64,000 bases of DNA from Pelagicoccus enzymogenes. Its GTDB lineage: Bacteria > Verrucomicrobiota > Verrucomicrobiia > Opitutales > Opitutaceae. A program made the translations under genes and the position numbers. Below the pieces are notes generated by a model. The model did no database searches. It was not told where the DNA came from and worked only from the letters and a program-made list of their open reading frames with translations. Below, piece after piece: positions 17,891-25,777 of the stretch. The number at the start of each line of letters is the position of its first letter. The stretch's first letter is position 1. The stretch is taken from the NCBI RefSeq assembly GCF_014803405.1, contig NZ_JACYFG010000035.1, positions 1 to 64,000 on the forward strand. Reading direction: 5' to 3'.

Positions 17891-19153
17891 CTAGCCGATC
17901 AGCCTGAGCGCGACTTGCTGGCTTTGGTTCGCTTGGCTGAGCATGGACGCGCTCGCCTGCTGCAAGATGTTGAACCTCGCCAAGGCTGTCGACTCCACCG
18001 CGAGGTCCACATCGACCACCCGGCTATTCGCCTCGGAGAGATTGATCCGGCTGACTTCAAGTTGCTCCTTGGCAAACTGCAGACGACTTTGCTGGGCGCC
18101 GTTCTGAGCTCGAAAACCGGCAAGGTCCTCTATCGCGCTTTTTAGGGTGTCGATGTCGAGGGCCTGCAACCCGGACGCCTCCTGCACCGAGGCCGTATCA
18201 GAGACGCTCGAGCCGGATTGGGAAGAAACCTTGAGATTTCGGAATTCAGCTCCGTTAGCCCCACCGCCTTCCCACAGGCTAAGCGATATCGAGCCAGGAG
18301 TGGTAGACACCGTGCCGGTCGCCGCGGAGAAATCGTTTCCGTCAAGCTGCAAGCTAGACATCGTGCCGTCCGCATTCAAATCGAAGGACAAGGTATGCCA
18401 ACCGCCATCGGGCACTTCAGTTCCATCGATATAGTCGCTGAAATAGTAGTTGGAATCATTATACACGTCCACCAAGTCGGACGGATGGTCCAGCCGCATG
18501 CCGACCTCTACGTGGACTGGCTCATCGAAGGCTTCGTTCAAAGTGATCTGCCCCGTATCGATCGTGAGCACTCCGTCGCTTACCGAGACGGAGCCAGAAT
18601 CGACCGTCCAATCGCCGCTGAGGCTGTTTCCGGAAAACTTGTCCTGAAACAAGGTGCTCGACTCCAAGAGATCCACCCCACCTATGGCGACCGACGCGTC
18701 GGTACCGTCGACCCCGGTCTTCACAGAAAGTCCCGCGCTGCTGAACAGCGAAACCCCGTTGAACTGCTGCGTCGAGAGGTCGGCCAACTGATCCTGCAAG
18801 TAACGAAACTCAGTGTTGTAGTTGGCCTTGTCCGTCTCGTTCTTGGTGACGTCCTGAACCATGTTTTTCAGTTCGCCAATGCGGGAAAGGATTTGGTTGG
18901 CGGAATCCAAGGCCCCGTCCTGCGTCTGCAAATACGACATCGCATTAGAAATGTTCGCGCTGGCTGCCGCCTGACGCTTGATCGCCGCCGACATCTTCAT
19001 GGAAACCGCAAGCCCTCCCGCATCGTCCGAAGGCGACAGAATACGGCTTCCGCTGGAAAGCCGACTCAGGCTCTTCTGCAAATGCGAGCTGACAGAGGCT
19101 AGGTTATCCCTGGCCAATGTCGCCGACTGGTTCGTTGACAGCGAAATAGACAT
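17891..19153 (-). CDS. Flagellin with an inserted jelly-roll-like domain
   Basis: This 420-residue flagellar filament subunit has a classic N-terminal D0/D1 (STNQSATLARDNLASVS; LSSGSRILSPSDDAGGLAV) and C-terminal D1/D0 ending in LALRLIG-type residues (QVALRLIG). Between residues about 165 and 310 sits an extra domain. It has alternating beta strands, a WHTLSFDLNADG turn and EFRNLKV at its end, resembling laminin-G/concanavalin-like or DUF1080 folds. No other flagellar gene lies nearby. A sigma-28-like promoter precedes it. The insert would be exposed on the filament surface. Confidence 0.92.
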   Translation of the reverse strand: MSISLSTNQSATLARDNLASVSSHLQKSLSRLSSGSRILSPSDDAGGLAVSMKMSAAIKRQAAASANISNAMSYLQTQDGALDSANQILSRIGELKNMVQDVTKNETDKANYNTEFRYLQDQLADLSTQQFNGVSLFSSAGLSVKTGVDGTDASVAIGGVDLLESSTLFQDKFSGNSLSGDWTVDSGSVSVSDGVLTIDTGQITLNEAFDEPVHVEVGMRLDHPSDLVDVYNDSNYYFSDYIDGTEVPDGGWHTLSFDLNADGTMSSLQLDGNDFSAATGTVSTTPGSISLSLWEGGGANGAEFRNLKVSSQSGSSVSDTASVQEASGLQALDIDTLKSAIEDLAGFRAQNGAQQSRLQFAKEQLEVSRINLSEANSRVVDVDLAVESTALARFNILQQASASMLSQANQSQQVALRLIG

Positions 19154-19228
19154 TTTCTCAATCCGTTGAAAAAGGAGGCGACATCCTTGCCGCACGCGGG
19201 TACATGAGCTTAGCCATGCCTAGGCATT

Positions 19229-19255
19229 ACTTCGGAGATTAGCTGAATTACTTTA
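19229..19255 (-). promoter_or_regulatory. Candidate sigma-28 (FliA) promoter of the flagellin gene
   Basis: On the minus strand TAAA (19255-19252) is followed after exactly 15 bases by TCCGAAGT, which keeps the CCGA core of the GCCGATAA consensus. It lies about 75 bases upstream of the flagellin ATG. A 12-bp palindrome (19216-19227) sits just downstream of the -10 element. Confidence 0.6.
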
Positions 19256-19360
19256 CCCGATTCGATGGGTAAATTTTCCAAGCAATTCCTAGGGAGTTTT
19301 CCCGAGGCTTCCTTTCGATTACCTTTGCCAGCCCAGTTACCACCCTTTTTTTTTCCCAAC

Positions 19361-19963
19361 ATGCCCTCCAACTCCGCCCGGCTCGCTCAGCAGATGGCCT
19401 TCATCATCGAAGCCGACAAGCTGAAGAACATTTTCCGCCAATCCTACATCAGCGACGCGTCTCGCCGAGAAAACGACGCCGAACACTCCTGGCACCTCGC
19501 CCTCATGGCGATCACCCTGCACGAGCACGCTAACGATCCCGATCTCGACCTGCTAAAAATCCTCCGTATGGTGATCGTTCACGACATTGTGGAGATCGAC
19601 GCCGGCGACACCTACATCTACGACGAAGCCCACAAGCAAGACCAAGCGGAGCGGGAGCAGAAAGCTGCCGAACGGCTGTTCGGCTTGCTGCCATCCGAGC
19701 AAGCGGCGGCGTTCCGGTCTGACTGGGACGAATTCGAGGCCGGAGCCAGCCCCGAAGCCCGTTTCGCCAAGGCAATCGACAGGCTCCACCCCATGTTGCT
19801 CAACCACCTCGCCGGGGGAAAAACCTGGAGCAAGCACGGCGTAGTTGCCAGCCAAGTACGGGACATAAACCGGAAAATAGGGGAAGGCAGCCAGGCGCTC
19901 TGGGACTTCGCACAGGACCTGATCGAAAAGTCCATCAAGTCAGGCAGCCTTCCCGACAGATAG
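19361..19963 (+). CDS. HD-domain hydrolase (YfbR/HDDC2-like)
   Basis: This 200-residue protein has the metal-binding HD signature. The first His lies in ENDAEHSWHLALMA, the HD pair in VIVHDIVEIDAGD, and the last Asp in KAIDRLHPML. The family includes 5'-deoxynucleotidases. The substrate is not shown. ATG 19361 begins at the conserved region; the 33 residues upstream in frame are low-complexity and unlikely to be translated. Confidence 0.87.
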   Translation: MPSNSARLAQQMAFIIEADKLKNIFRQSYISDASRRENDAEHSWHLALMAITLHEHANDPDLDLLKILRMVIVHDIVEIDAGDTYIYDEAHKQDQAEREQKAAERLFGLLPSEQAAAFRSDWDEFEAGASPEARFAKAIDRLHPMLLNHLAGGKTWSKHGVVASQVRDINRKIGEGSQALWDFAQDLIEKSIKSGSLPDR

Positions 19964-20004
19964 CAGGGGATCCAAATCAGGAAAATTCATGTCCCCAGCA
20001 ATCC

Positions 20005-20871
20005 ATGAGCCTTCGCAGCCAACGATTCTATAAGTCAGGATTCTACTTCCTTTGCGCCGTCAGCCTCACGTCCGCCCTTCTATTGCTCAGAGAGGCAAGG
20101 CACGCTGAGCCGGGCCAAGAAAGAGCCTTCGCCGCCGAGAGCGCGCCTCCCCCTTCTCCCAGCCTTCGCACGGCTCCCGTCCAGAGGCTAGATGCCAGCT
20201 CCAGTCCTTCCGCCGATGATGCTCCGGATTCCAAGCCAGCGCTAACGCTCGAGGACAAGTTCGATTTCCTGATCGAGCTCCGGGAGCATCCCTCGGTCGA
20301 CTTGAACATCCGCGTATTCAACTTCTTCGAGGGCGAAATCAAAGCCGACACGGCCTCGCTTTTCGGCCTGAGCAGCTCGCAAACAAAACAGCTGAACGCG
20401 CTTTTCGAAGAAACCCACGCAGCTCTGCTTTCCCAACGGGTCGCCCACTCCCAAATTGAAGCGAATCCCGACGGATCCCTCAGCCTTATCCTGAATCCCT
20501 TCCTCGAAAACGGAGCGGAAATATACGATTCCTTCTATGACCAGATGGAAGAAATCCTCGGCCCCAAGAAACTCCGAGCCTTGGATCGAATCTCAGGTGA
20601 GCAGATCAACAACCACTTCAATGAGTTTGGAGCCGAGGTTTCGCGCTACACCCTCTGGGCGCAAGCCGACCATCGAGGAAACAGGCGTTACCACTACGAG
20701 CGCCGGACCGACAGGGAAAACGGATACTCGACCAACTCAGGTAGCTTCCAACTCGAGGGCCCGTCGCTCACCCATAGCCTCCACGACAAGGAACTTGCCG
20801 CCTTGCTGCCGCCGGAGGCGATGGCCCAGCTACGCAACCTCCCCATTTTGCAGTCGAAGCCCGAAACGTAA
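20005..20871 (+). CDS. Unknown exported or membrane-anchored protein
   Basis: This 288-residue protein is of unrecognised family. A basic start and hydrophobic segment (about residues 13-27) suggest a signal anchor. A Pro/Ser-rich linker (about 40-75) follows, then an alpha-helical region with LEDKFDFLIELREHP and DQMEEILGPKKLRALDRI, and a charged tail rich in Arg, Tyr and His. It lies alone, 41 bases after the HD gene. No catalytic motif was recognised. Confidence 0.7.
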   Translation: MSLRSQRFYKSGFYFLCAVSLTSALLLLREARHAEPGQERAFAAESAPPPSPSLRTAPVQRLDASSSPSADDAPDSKPALTLEDKFDFLIELREHPSVDLNIRVFNFFEGEIKADTASLFGLSSSQTKQLNALFEETHAALLSQRVAHSQIEANPDGSLSLILNPFLENGAEIYDSFYDQMEEILGPKKLRALDRISGEQINNHFNEFGAEVSRYTLWAQADHRGNRRYHYERRTDRENGYSTNSGSFQLEGPSLTHSLHDKELAALLPPEAMAQLRNLPILQSKPET

Positions 20872-20952
20872 TCTGCCAAACTCCCCCATTGCCCTTCGGC
20901 GAGGAGTCTGCTTTTCTTGCAGCTTAAACCAGACAAGTTTCGCTATCGCAAA

Positions 20953-21372
20953 ATGAAATCCCCGCTCGCAGGCCTCAGCAAATTCGACTTTTTCGGCGTC
21001 CTCCTCCTTCGCATCGGCGTGGGCGCCGTGCTCGCCTTCCATGGCTATCCAATCCTCACCGGAGGCGGAAGCGTGTGGACGGACGTGGGCAAAGGCGCGG
21101 CCATCGCCAGCCTGCCTCCCAGCTTTTTCGAATACGCCGGCCTCGCCTCGGGAATCTTGCAATTCATCGGCGGCATTCTTCTCATCATCGGAATGTTCAC
21201 CCGCGGCACTGCCCTTCTACTCAGTATCGTCGTCGGATTCGCCATCGCGAACCTGATTGCTGCCGGCTCCTTCCAGCTCGGCTTCCTCGCGCACCTGCAG
21301 ATGATACTCGCCCTGCTCGGACTCGTATTCATCGGTCCAGGACGCCTCAGCCTAGACCGCAAAGGGATCTAG
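20953..21372 (+). CDS. DoxX-family membrane protein
   Basis: This 139-residue protein has four membrane segments and the DoxX pattern (LLLRIGVGAVLAFHGYPIL near the start, FFEYAGLASGILQFIGGILL in the middle). Family members act in redox and thiol stress in some bacteria; a role here is not shown. ATG 20953 is preferred to a TTG at 20917. It precedes the exonuclease/ligase fusion by 38 bases. Confidence 0.82.
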   Translation: MKSPLAGLSKFDFFGVLLLRIGVGAVLAFHGYPILTGGGSVWTDVGKGAAIASLPPSFFEYAGLASGILQFIGGILLIIGMFTRGTALLLSIVVGFAIANLIAAGSFQLGFLAHLQMILALLGLVFIGPGRLSLDRKGI

Positions 21373-21410
21373 AACCGAGCCCGCCCCATTCACCCTTCAT
21401 CGTTCTATAA

Positions 21411-23699
21411 GTGGGCTGGAAAATAGAGCAACGAAACGGGCTCTACCTGCCCGCTGTCGACTGGCACCTCGACGCCCGCAAGCCCACCGCTCGCTCCTTC
21501 GTCTCCCACGCCCATTTCGACCACATGGGCAAGCACGAGACCATCCTCTGCAGCCCTCCCACCGCTCAACTGATACGGCAGCGCTTGCCGGGCAAGCGGA
21601 ACTGGATGGTCAAGGAATTCGGCGAAGCCTTCGAACTGGAGCCCGGCGTCGAAGCATGCCTCTACCCCGCCGGCCACATCGTCGGATCCGCCATGCTCTG
21701 GCTCCAGAAGGACTCAGAGAGCTTTCTATACACCGGCGACTTCAAGCTCAGCCCCGGCATCTCCGCAGAGCCCTGCCAACCGGTTGCCGCCGACACGCTC
21801 GTCATCGAGACGACGTATGGACTTCCTCGATACACCTTCCCTCCGGAAAACGAGGTTTTCGCAGACATCGTTCGCTTCTGCCACGAAACCCTGGAAAACG
21901 GCGACACTCCCGTGCTTTTCGGCTACAGCCTCGGCAAAAGCCAAGCGATCCTGCGATCGCTCGCAAACGAGGGCTTGGAGGTTATGCTGCACCCGACGGC
22001 ATTGAAACTCACCCAATCCTGCCAAAAGCTCGGCTGGACCTTCCCTCGCTTCCTGCCTTTCGATGCTCGCAGCCAAAAAGGAAAAGTCGTCATTTCGCCG
22101 CCTTTGGGAAAGCAATCCGAGTGGATGCAAAGTATCCACAACCCTAAGACGGCTATGATTTCGGGTTGGGCGGTGGACGCGTCCTCCACTTACCGGTACC
22201 AGTGCGACAAAACCTTTCCCCTTTCCGACCACGCCGACTACCTCGACCTACAGAACTTCGTCGCCCAAGTGCAGCCCAAGGTGGTCTACACCGTACACGG
22301 CTTCGCCAAAGAGTTTGCAGCGACCCTCCGCCAACAAGGCTACCAAGCCTGGGCGCTCGGTCTGGAAAACCAACTCGGCCTCAATATCGAGGCCCCCACC
22401 GCGACTCCCTCAGAGGAACTTTCTCCCACGCCTCCAGTCGCTTCCATCCCTTCCGAGAACTCGCCCCACAACTCTTTTCATCGCCTCGCCGAAACCGTCG
22501 AGGCGCTCTCCCAAACCGATAGCCATCTGAAGAAACTCGATTTGATCGGTCGCCTGCTCGCACCACTGGAAGCGCAGGAGGTCGCCGACGCCTTGAGCCT
22601 GCTGCATAGGGCGCCACCAGAATTGCTAGCCGAACTCCCTGCCAAGCTGGTCAAGCAAAGCCTCATCCTCGCGACCGGTTCCAACGAAGCGAAGTTCAAA
22701 GCCCTGTATCACGATTTTCGAGACAACCGGAAAGCGGCGCGCGTGCTCTTCAGCCAAAATCCCAGCGCCCCGACCCGCACCCTTTCCCAAATCTCGAGTT
22801 TCCTCAAGACACTCAGTTCCGCCCCCAACCCGATCTTCAAGCAATCCCTGCTCAGCGAGCACTTTCGCAAGCTGTCGCCCGCGGAGGGCTGTGTTCTCTT
22901 CGACTACCTTTCCGGCACTCCGCAAAGCGGGGTCAGCGCCGACCTTCTCTGCCAAGCCATTTCTCACCATTTTCAACGCCCCCTCGAAAGCGTGCGAGCC
23001 GCCTACCTGCGCTGCGCCGACTTCGCGCAAGTGTCCGAAGCAGCCACTCGGGATTCGCTCGCGAAGATCCGTATCCAATCCTTCCACCCCATCCTTCCCA
23101 TGCAGGCCGCTACGGAAGCCTCCGCCGAGGCCGTAATCGAGAAGCAGGGTCTCTCCCTCTGGGCGGAGCGCGAGCACGACGGCATCCGTTGCCAGATTCA
23201 CAAGGATGGCGAACACGTAGACCTCTACAGCAAAAGCGGCGAACGCATCACCCATCTTTTTCCTGAGTTCCTGGAGGCAGCTCGCAGCATCCCCCAGCAC
23301 TTTATTTGCGATGCGGTGGTGGTGCCCTGGGGCTACGAGGAACCGCTGCCACGCTCCGAGCTGGACAAGCGACTCAACCGCAAAGCGGAAGAACTCTTCT
23401 TGGGAGAAGAGGTCCCCGTGACGCTTTGGCTCGTCGACCTGCTTTCGCTTTCCGGCGAGGACCTGCTAGACCTGCCACTAGAAAAACGCCGCCAACGCCT
23501 GGACAGCTTTTCCGTGAATCCCAAGATTCGCATCACTCCGGTTTTGCCACTCATGGGCGTCGAACAAGTCGAGCTAGCCCTCGAGCAATCCGCCGCGTCG
23601 GGCTGCAGTGGACTGCTCTTCAAAGATCCCCAAAGCCCCTACGATCCGTTGAGCAACGCTCCCGCTTGGTTAAGACTTCCCGCTAAGGCGTGCAACTAG
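21411..23699 (+). CDS. MBL-fold exonuclease fused to a degenerate ATP-dependent DNA ligase
   Basis: This is a 762-residue protein with a GTG start. Residues 1-325 match the ligase-associated beta-CASP exonuclease: H33-x-H35-x-D37-H38 (SHAHFDHMG), GHIVGSAM, YTGDFKLS, SDHADYLDL and a C-terminal VHGF. After a linker (about 326-350) comes a helical ligase DNA-binding domain (about 350-560) and a nucleotidyltransferase-like domain. In that last part motif I reads E588-H-D-G-I-R where ligases have K-x-D-G. Motif III reads D634-A-V instead of D-G-E, motif IV reads S733-G-L-L-F-K instead of E-G, and motif V reads W-L-R755 instead of a lysine. The protein stops seven residues later with no OB fold. 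The nuclease part looks intact and the ligase part cannot be adenylated. No Lhr-like helicase or phosphoesterase partner is adjacent. Confidence 0.88.
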   Translation: MGWKIEQRNGLYLPAVDWHLDARKPTARSFVSHAHFDHMGKHETILCSPPTAQLIRQRLPGKRNWMVKEFGEAFELEPGVEACLYPAGHIVGSAMLWLQKDSESFLYTGDFKLSPGISAEPCQPVAADTLVIETTYGLPRYTFPPENEVFADIVRFCHETLENGDTPVLFGYSLGKSQAILRSLANEGLEVMLHPTALKLTQSCQKLGWTFPRFLPFDARSQKGKVVISPPLGKQSEWMQSIHNPKTAMISGWAVDASSTYRYQCDKTFPLSDHADYLDLQNFVAQVQPKVVYTVHGFAKEFAATLRQQGYQAWALGLENQLGLNIEAPTATPSEELSPTPPVASIPSENSPHNSFHRLAETVEALSQTDSHLKKLDLIGRLLAPLEAQEVADALSLLHRAPPELLAELPAKLVKQSLILATGSNEAKFKALYHDFRDNRKAARVLFSQNPSAPTRTLSQISSFLKTLSSAPNPIFKQSLLSEHFRKLSPAEGCVLFDYLSGTPQSGVSADLLCQAISHHFQRPLESVRAAYLRCADFAQVSEAATRDSLAKIRIQSFHPILPMQAATEASAEAVIEKQGLSLWAEREHDGIRCQIHKDGEHVDLYSKSGERITHLFPEFLEAARSIPQHFICDAVVVPWGYEEPLPRSELDKRLNRKAEELFLGEEVPVTLWLVDLLSLSGEDLLDLPLEKRRQRLDSFSVNPKIRITPVLPLMGVEQVELALEQSAASGCSGLLFKDPQSPYDPLSNAPAWLRLPAKACN

Positions 23700-23778
23700 G
23701 CTTGCAGAAAGGCTGGAACTCACACAAATCGCAGGCATCCAAGTCCTAGACCCATCCGTCTGCCAAACAGCCGAAGCC

Positions 23779-24645
23779 ATGTTCAAGCCTTTCAGCCAGC
23801 TCACTCTTTCCGCTCTGTGCATCCTGCTTCTCGCCACTCCCGACCAACTGAGAGCCGGGTTTGGAAACGACGCGTTCGAGGACGATCCCAAACTCCGCCA
23901 GGACGACAACTTGGAGTGGCCCGAGGTCGAGTTTCCTTCCCCTGAGGTACGAGGCCGCGGCTTCAAAGCGGGCGAGTCCTTCGAATATCGAGCCCAGTGG
24001 GGCTGGTTCCGCAAGGCGGGCCGCATCGCCTTCAGCACCGAAACCAACGACGACCCGGAGCATCCAGCTCTCATCGTAAAAACTGAGACCGCATCCGCAG
24101 GCATGATCCGGAAGTTCTACCCGATGACGCTGGTAGCGACCACCTTCCTCGACACGGAGAATTGGCGCATGCTGCGAAACGAGACCAAGGGAAAGGTCCG
24201 CTCCGACGAGAACTCCACCGTCACCCTCTTCGACTTCGAACGAGCCCTGATGAACTACGAGGACAAAATCGAACCTGAATTTAACCACATTCGGGAGCTT
24301 CCCTACGATTGCCCAGTCGACTACTCCTCCGCTTTTTTGCAGCTGCGCGGCATGGATCTGGCAGTCGGCAAAACCTATCCGCTCTTCGTCAGCACCAAGG
24401 GCAAGTTTTATTACGCCGTCCTCGAGGTCATGGAACTGGAAACCCTCGATACCGATATCGGCGAGGTCGAATGCTTCCGGCTCGAGCCGATCAGCTCCTT
24501 CCCAGTGAGCAAAGTCTTTCGCGAAGGCGGCAAGATGGCCGTTTGGATCACTAACGACGAGCGCCGCATCCCAGTACGTTTCGACGTCAAGACCTCCGTC
24601 GGCAACGCCTCCATCCGCCTCGAAGAGTACGAGCTGGCAGAATAG
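23779..24645 (+). CDS. DUF3108-domain exported protein
   Basis: This 288-residue protein has a signal peptide (cleavage near LLATPDQLRAG) and a DUF3108 beta-barrel-like domain. The domain starts at GESFEYRAQWGWFRKAG and ends DERRIPVRFDVKTSVG. Such proteins are periplasmic or outer-membrane associated and of unknown function. It lies 79 bases after the exonuclease/ligase gene, on the same strand. Confidence 0.82.
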   Translation: MFKPFSQLTLSALCILLLATPDQLRAGFGNDAFEDDPKLRQDDNLEWPEVEFPSPEVRGRGFKAGESFEYRAQWGWFRKAGRIAFSTETNDDPEHPALIVKTETASAGMIRKFYPMTLVATTFLDTENWRMLRNETKGKVRSDENSTVTLFDFERALMNYEDKIEPEFNHIRELPYDCPVDYSSAFLQLRGMDLAVGKTYPLFVSTKGKFYYAVLEVMELETLDTDIGEVECFRLEPISSFPVSKVFREGGKMAVWITNDERRIPVRFDVKTSVGNASIRLEEYELAE

Positions 24646-24700
24646 CTGCGATCTACAGACGTAGGGGCCAACGCTCCCGCAGTCCCGCGGAAATAATAAT

Positions 24701-24907
24701 TCAATCCTTCTCAAACTCCAGCAACTCGCCCGGCTGGCAGTCCAAGACCTCGCAAATCGCCTCTAGCGTGCTGAAACGTACCGCTTTCGCCTTGCCCGTC
24801 TTGAGAATGGACAGGTTGGCCAACGTAATCCCAACTCGCTCGGAAAGCTCAGTGAGACTCACTCCTTTGGCCTTCATGCGCGCCTCCAACTTGACTACGA
24901 TCGGCAT
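24701..24907 (-). CDS. Small XRE-family regulator (YozG-like)
   Basis: This 68-residue protein is little more than one helix-turn-helix domain: KAKGVSLTELSERVGITLANLS, followed by LEAICEVLDCQPGELLEF (each shown in part). Small XRE proteins of this type are typically encoded with DUF2975 membrane proteins. It starts 9 bases after the stop of the DUF2975 gene, so both share one mRNA. It probably binds the two identical palindromes upstream of that operon. Confidence 0.88.
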   Translation of the reverse strand: MPIVVKLEARMKAKGVSLTELSERVGITLANLSILKTGKAKAVRFSTLEAICEVLDCQPGELLEFEKD

Positions 24908-24916
24908 GCGCGTCGC

Positions 24917-25555
24917 TTAGATGGTTAGCTCCTGTTCTTCGCGTAGCTTAGCGCCGACTCGGAACACTTCCGACAACACCAGAATGGAGAGCCCCACCAC
25001 GATAACCCCTTCGTCAAAAGCAATCCTTCCGTCGAAATTGAAACCTTGCGGGCGTAAGAGGACGTCCGCATAGGCGCTCGAAACGAACTCCATGAGGGTC
25101 TTGCCCAGTGCCCCCACAAGGATCAGGATCCCCAATACCCTCAATCGCTGGGCGTTGGGTGCCTCGAACGCCTCGCCTCTCTCCACTGAATCCAAAATCT
25201 TCCGCAAACAGGAAATTCCCCCCAGAGCCGTTCCGGCCAAAACGAGCGCAAACAAGGTCGAAACAACCAAGTAACTTGGATGAGTAGCCCAAAATTCCTC
25301 GGAAAGGGCTACATCCACCCCAACCGGCTCCACGAATGCCAGAGCTGCCACGCCACCTTCCTTGGCAGAAACGGAGAGACTGCTCGCATCGAGATTGGAC
25401 GCGCTTCCCCTCAGATTCACCTCAATCGCCGTCTCGACGCCAAAAAGCTCCAACGCCGCCGCTACCGAGACCGCCGCCAAAAAAAAGACCGTCCCCCACC
25501 ACGCGACAAAAAGCAGACCCTTCAGGACCTTCAGCGATTTGGATGTCGATTTCAT
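24917..25555 (-). CDS. DUF2975 membrane protein
   Basis: This 212-residue protein has four hydrophobic segments (about 12-36, 80-105, 128-152 and 170-195). It matches DUF2975 by pattern (FEAPNAQRLRVLGILILVGAL; a FDEGVIVVGLSILVLSEVF segment near the end). Its function is unknown; it may modulate the co-encoded XRE regulator. Its ATG (25553-25555) overlaps the first of two palindromic operators. Confidence 0.82.
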   Translation of the reverse strand: MKSTSKSLKVLKGLLFVAWWGTVFFLAAVSVAAALELFGVETAIEVNLRGSASNLDASSLSVSAKEGGVAALAFVEPVGVDVALSEEFWATHPSYLVVSTLFALVLAGTALGGISCLRKILDSVERGEAFEAPNAQRLRVLGILILVGALGKTLMEFVSSAYADVLLRPQGFNFDGRIAFDEGVIVVGLSILVLSEVFRVGAKLREEQELTI

Positions 25556-25617
25556 TTATTGTTTTTCAATAAATCCAGCCCATCAAGTCAAGGCAGGTTT
25601 TATTGTTTTTCAATAAA
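25555..25617 (-). promoter_or_regulatory. Tandem palindromic operators of the DUF2975/XRE operon
   Basis: Two identical 19-bp palindromes lie at 25555-25573 and 25599-25617, each with 7-base arms (TTTATTG and CAATAAA) around five T residues. Their starts are 44 bases apart, about four DNA turns. The first overlaps the DUF2975 start codon. The layout fits cooperative autorepression by the small XRE protein; this is inference. Confidence 0.7.
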
Positions 25618-25777
25618 CCCAATGGCGAACTTCCTCCTTTATATATCGCAGATAATGTGCAGCCTTGCCTGCTTTCCATGCGTCCCATCCACGCCGGACA
25701 ACCACAATCCTTTTAATCTTATAAAAGTTAGGCAATTTACTTGCCTTCCTTTTCCTTAATTCTACAAAACGCCCATC

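Noticed and set aside
19154-19228. Sigma-54 promoter for the flagellin gene
   Set aside because: TGGC occurs but without the required GC element at the right distance; the sigma-28-like pattern fits better.
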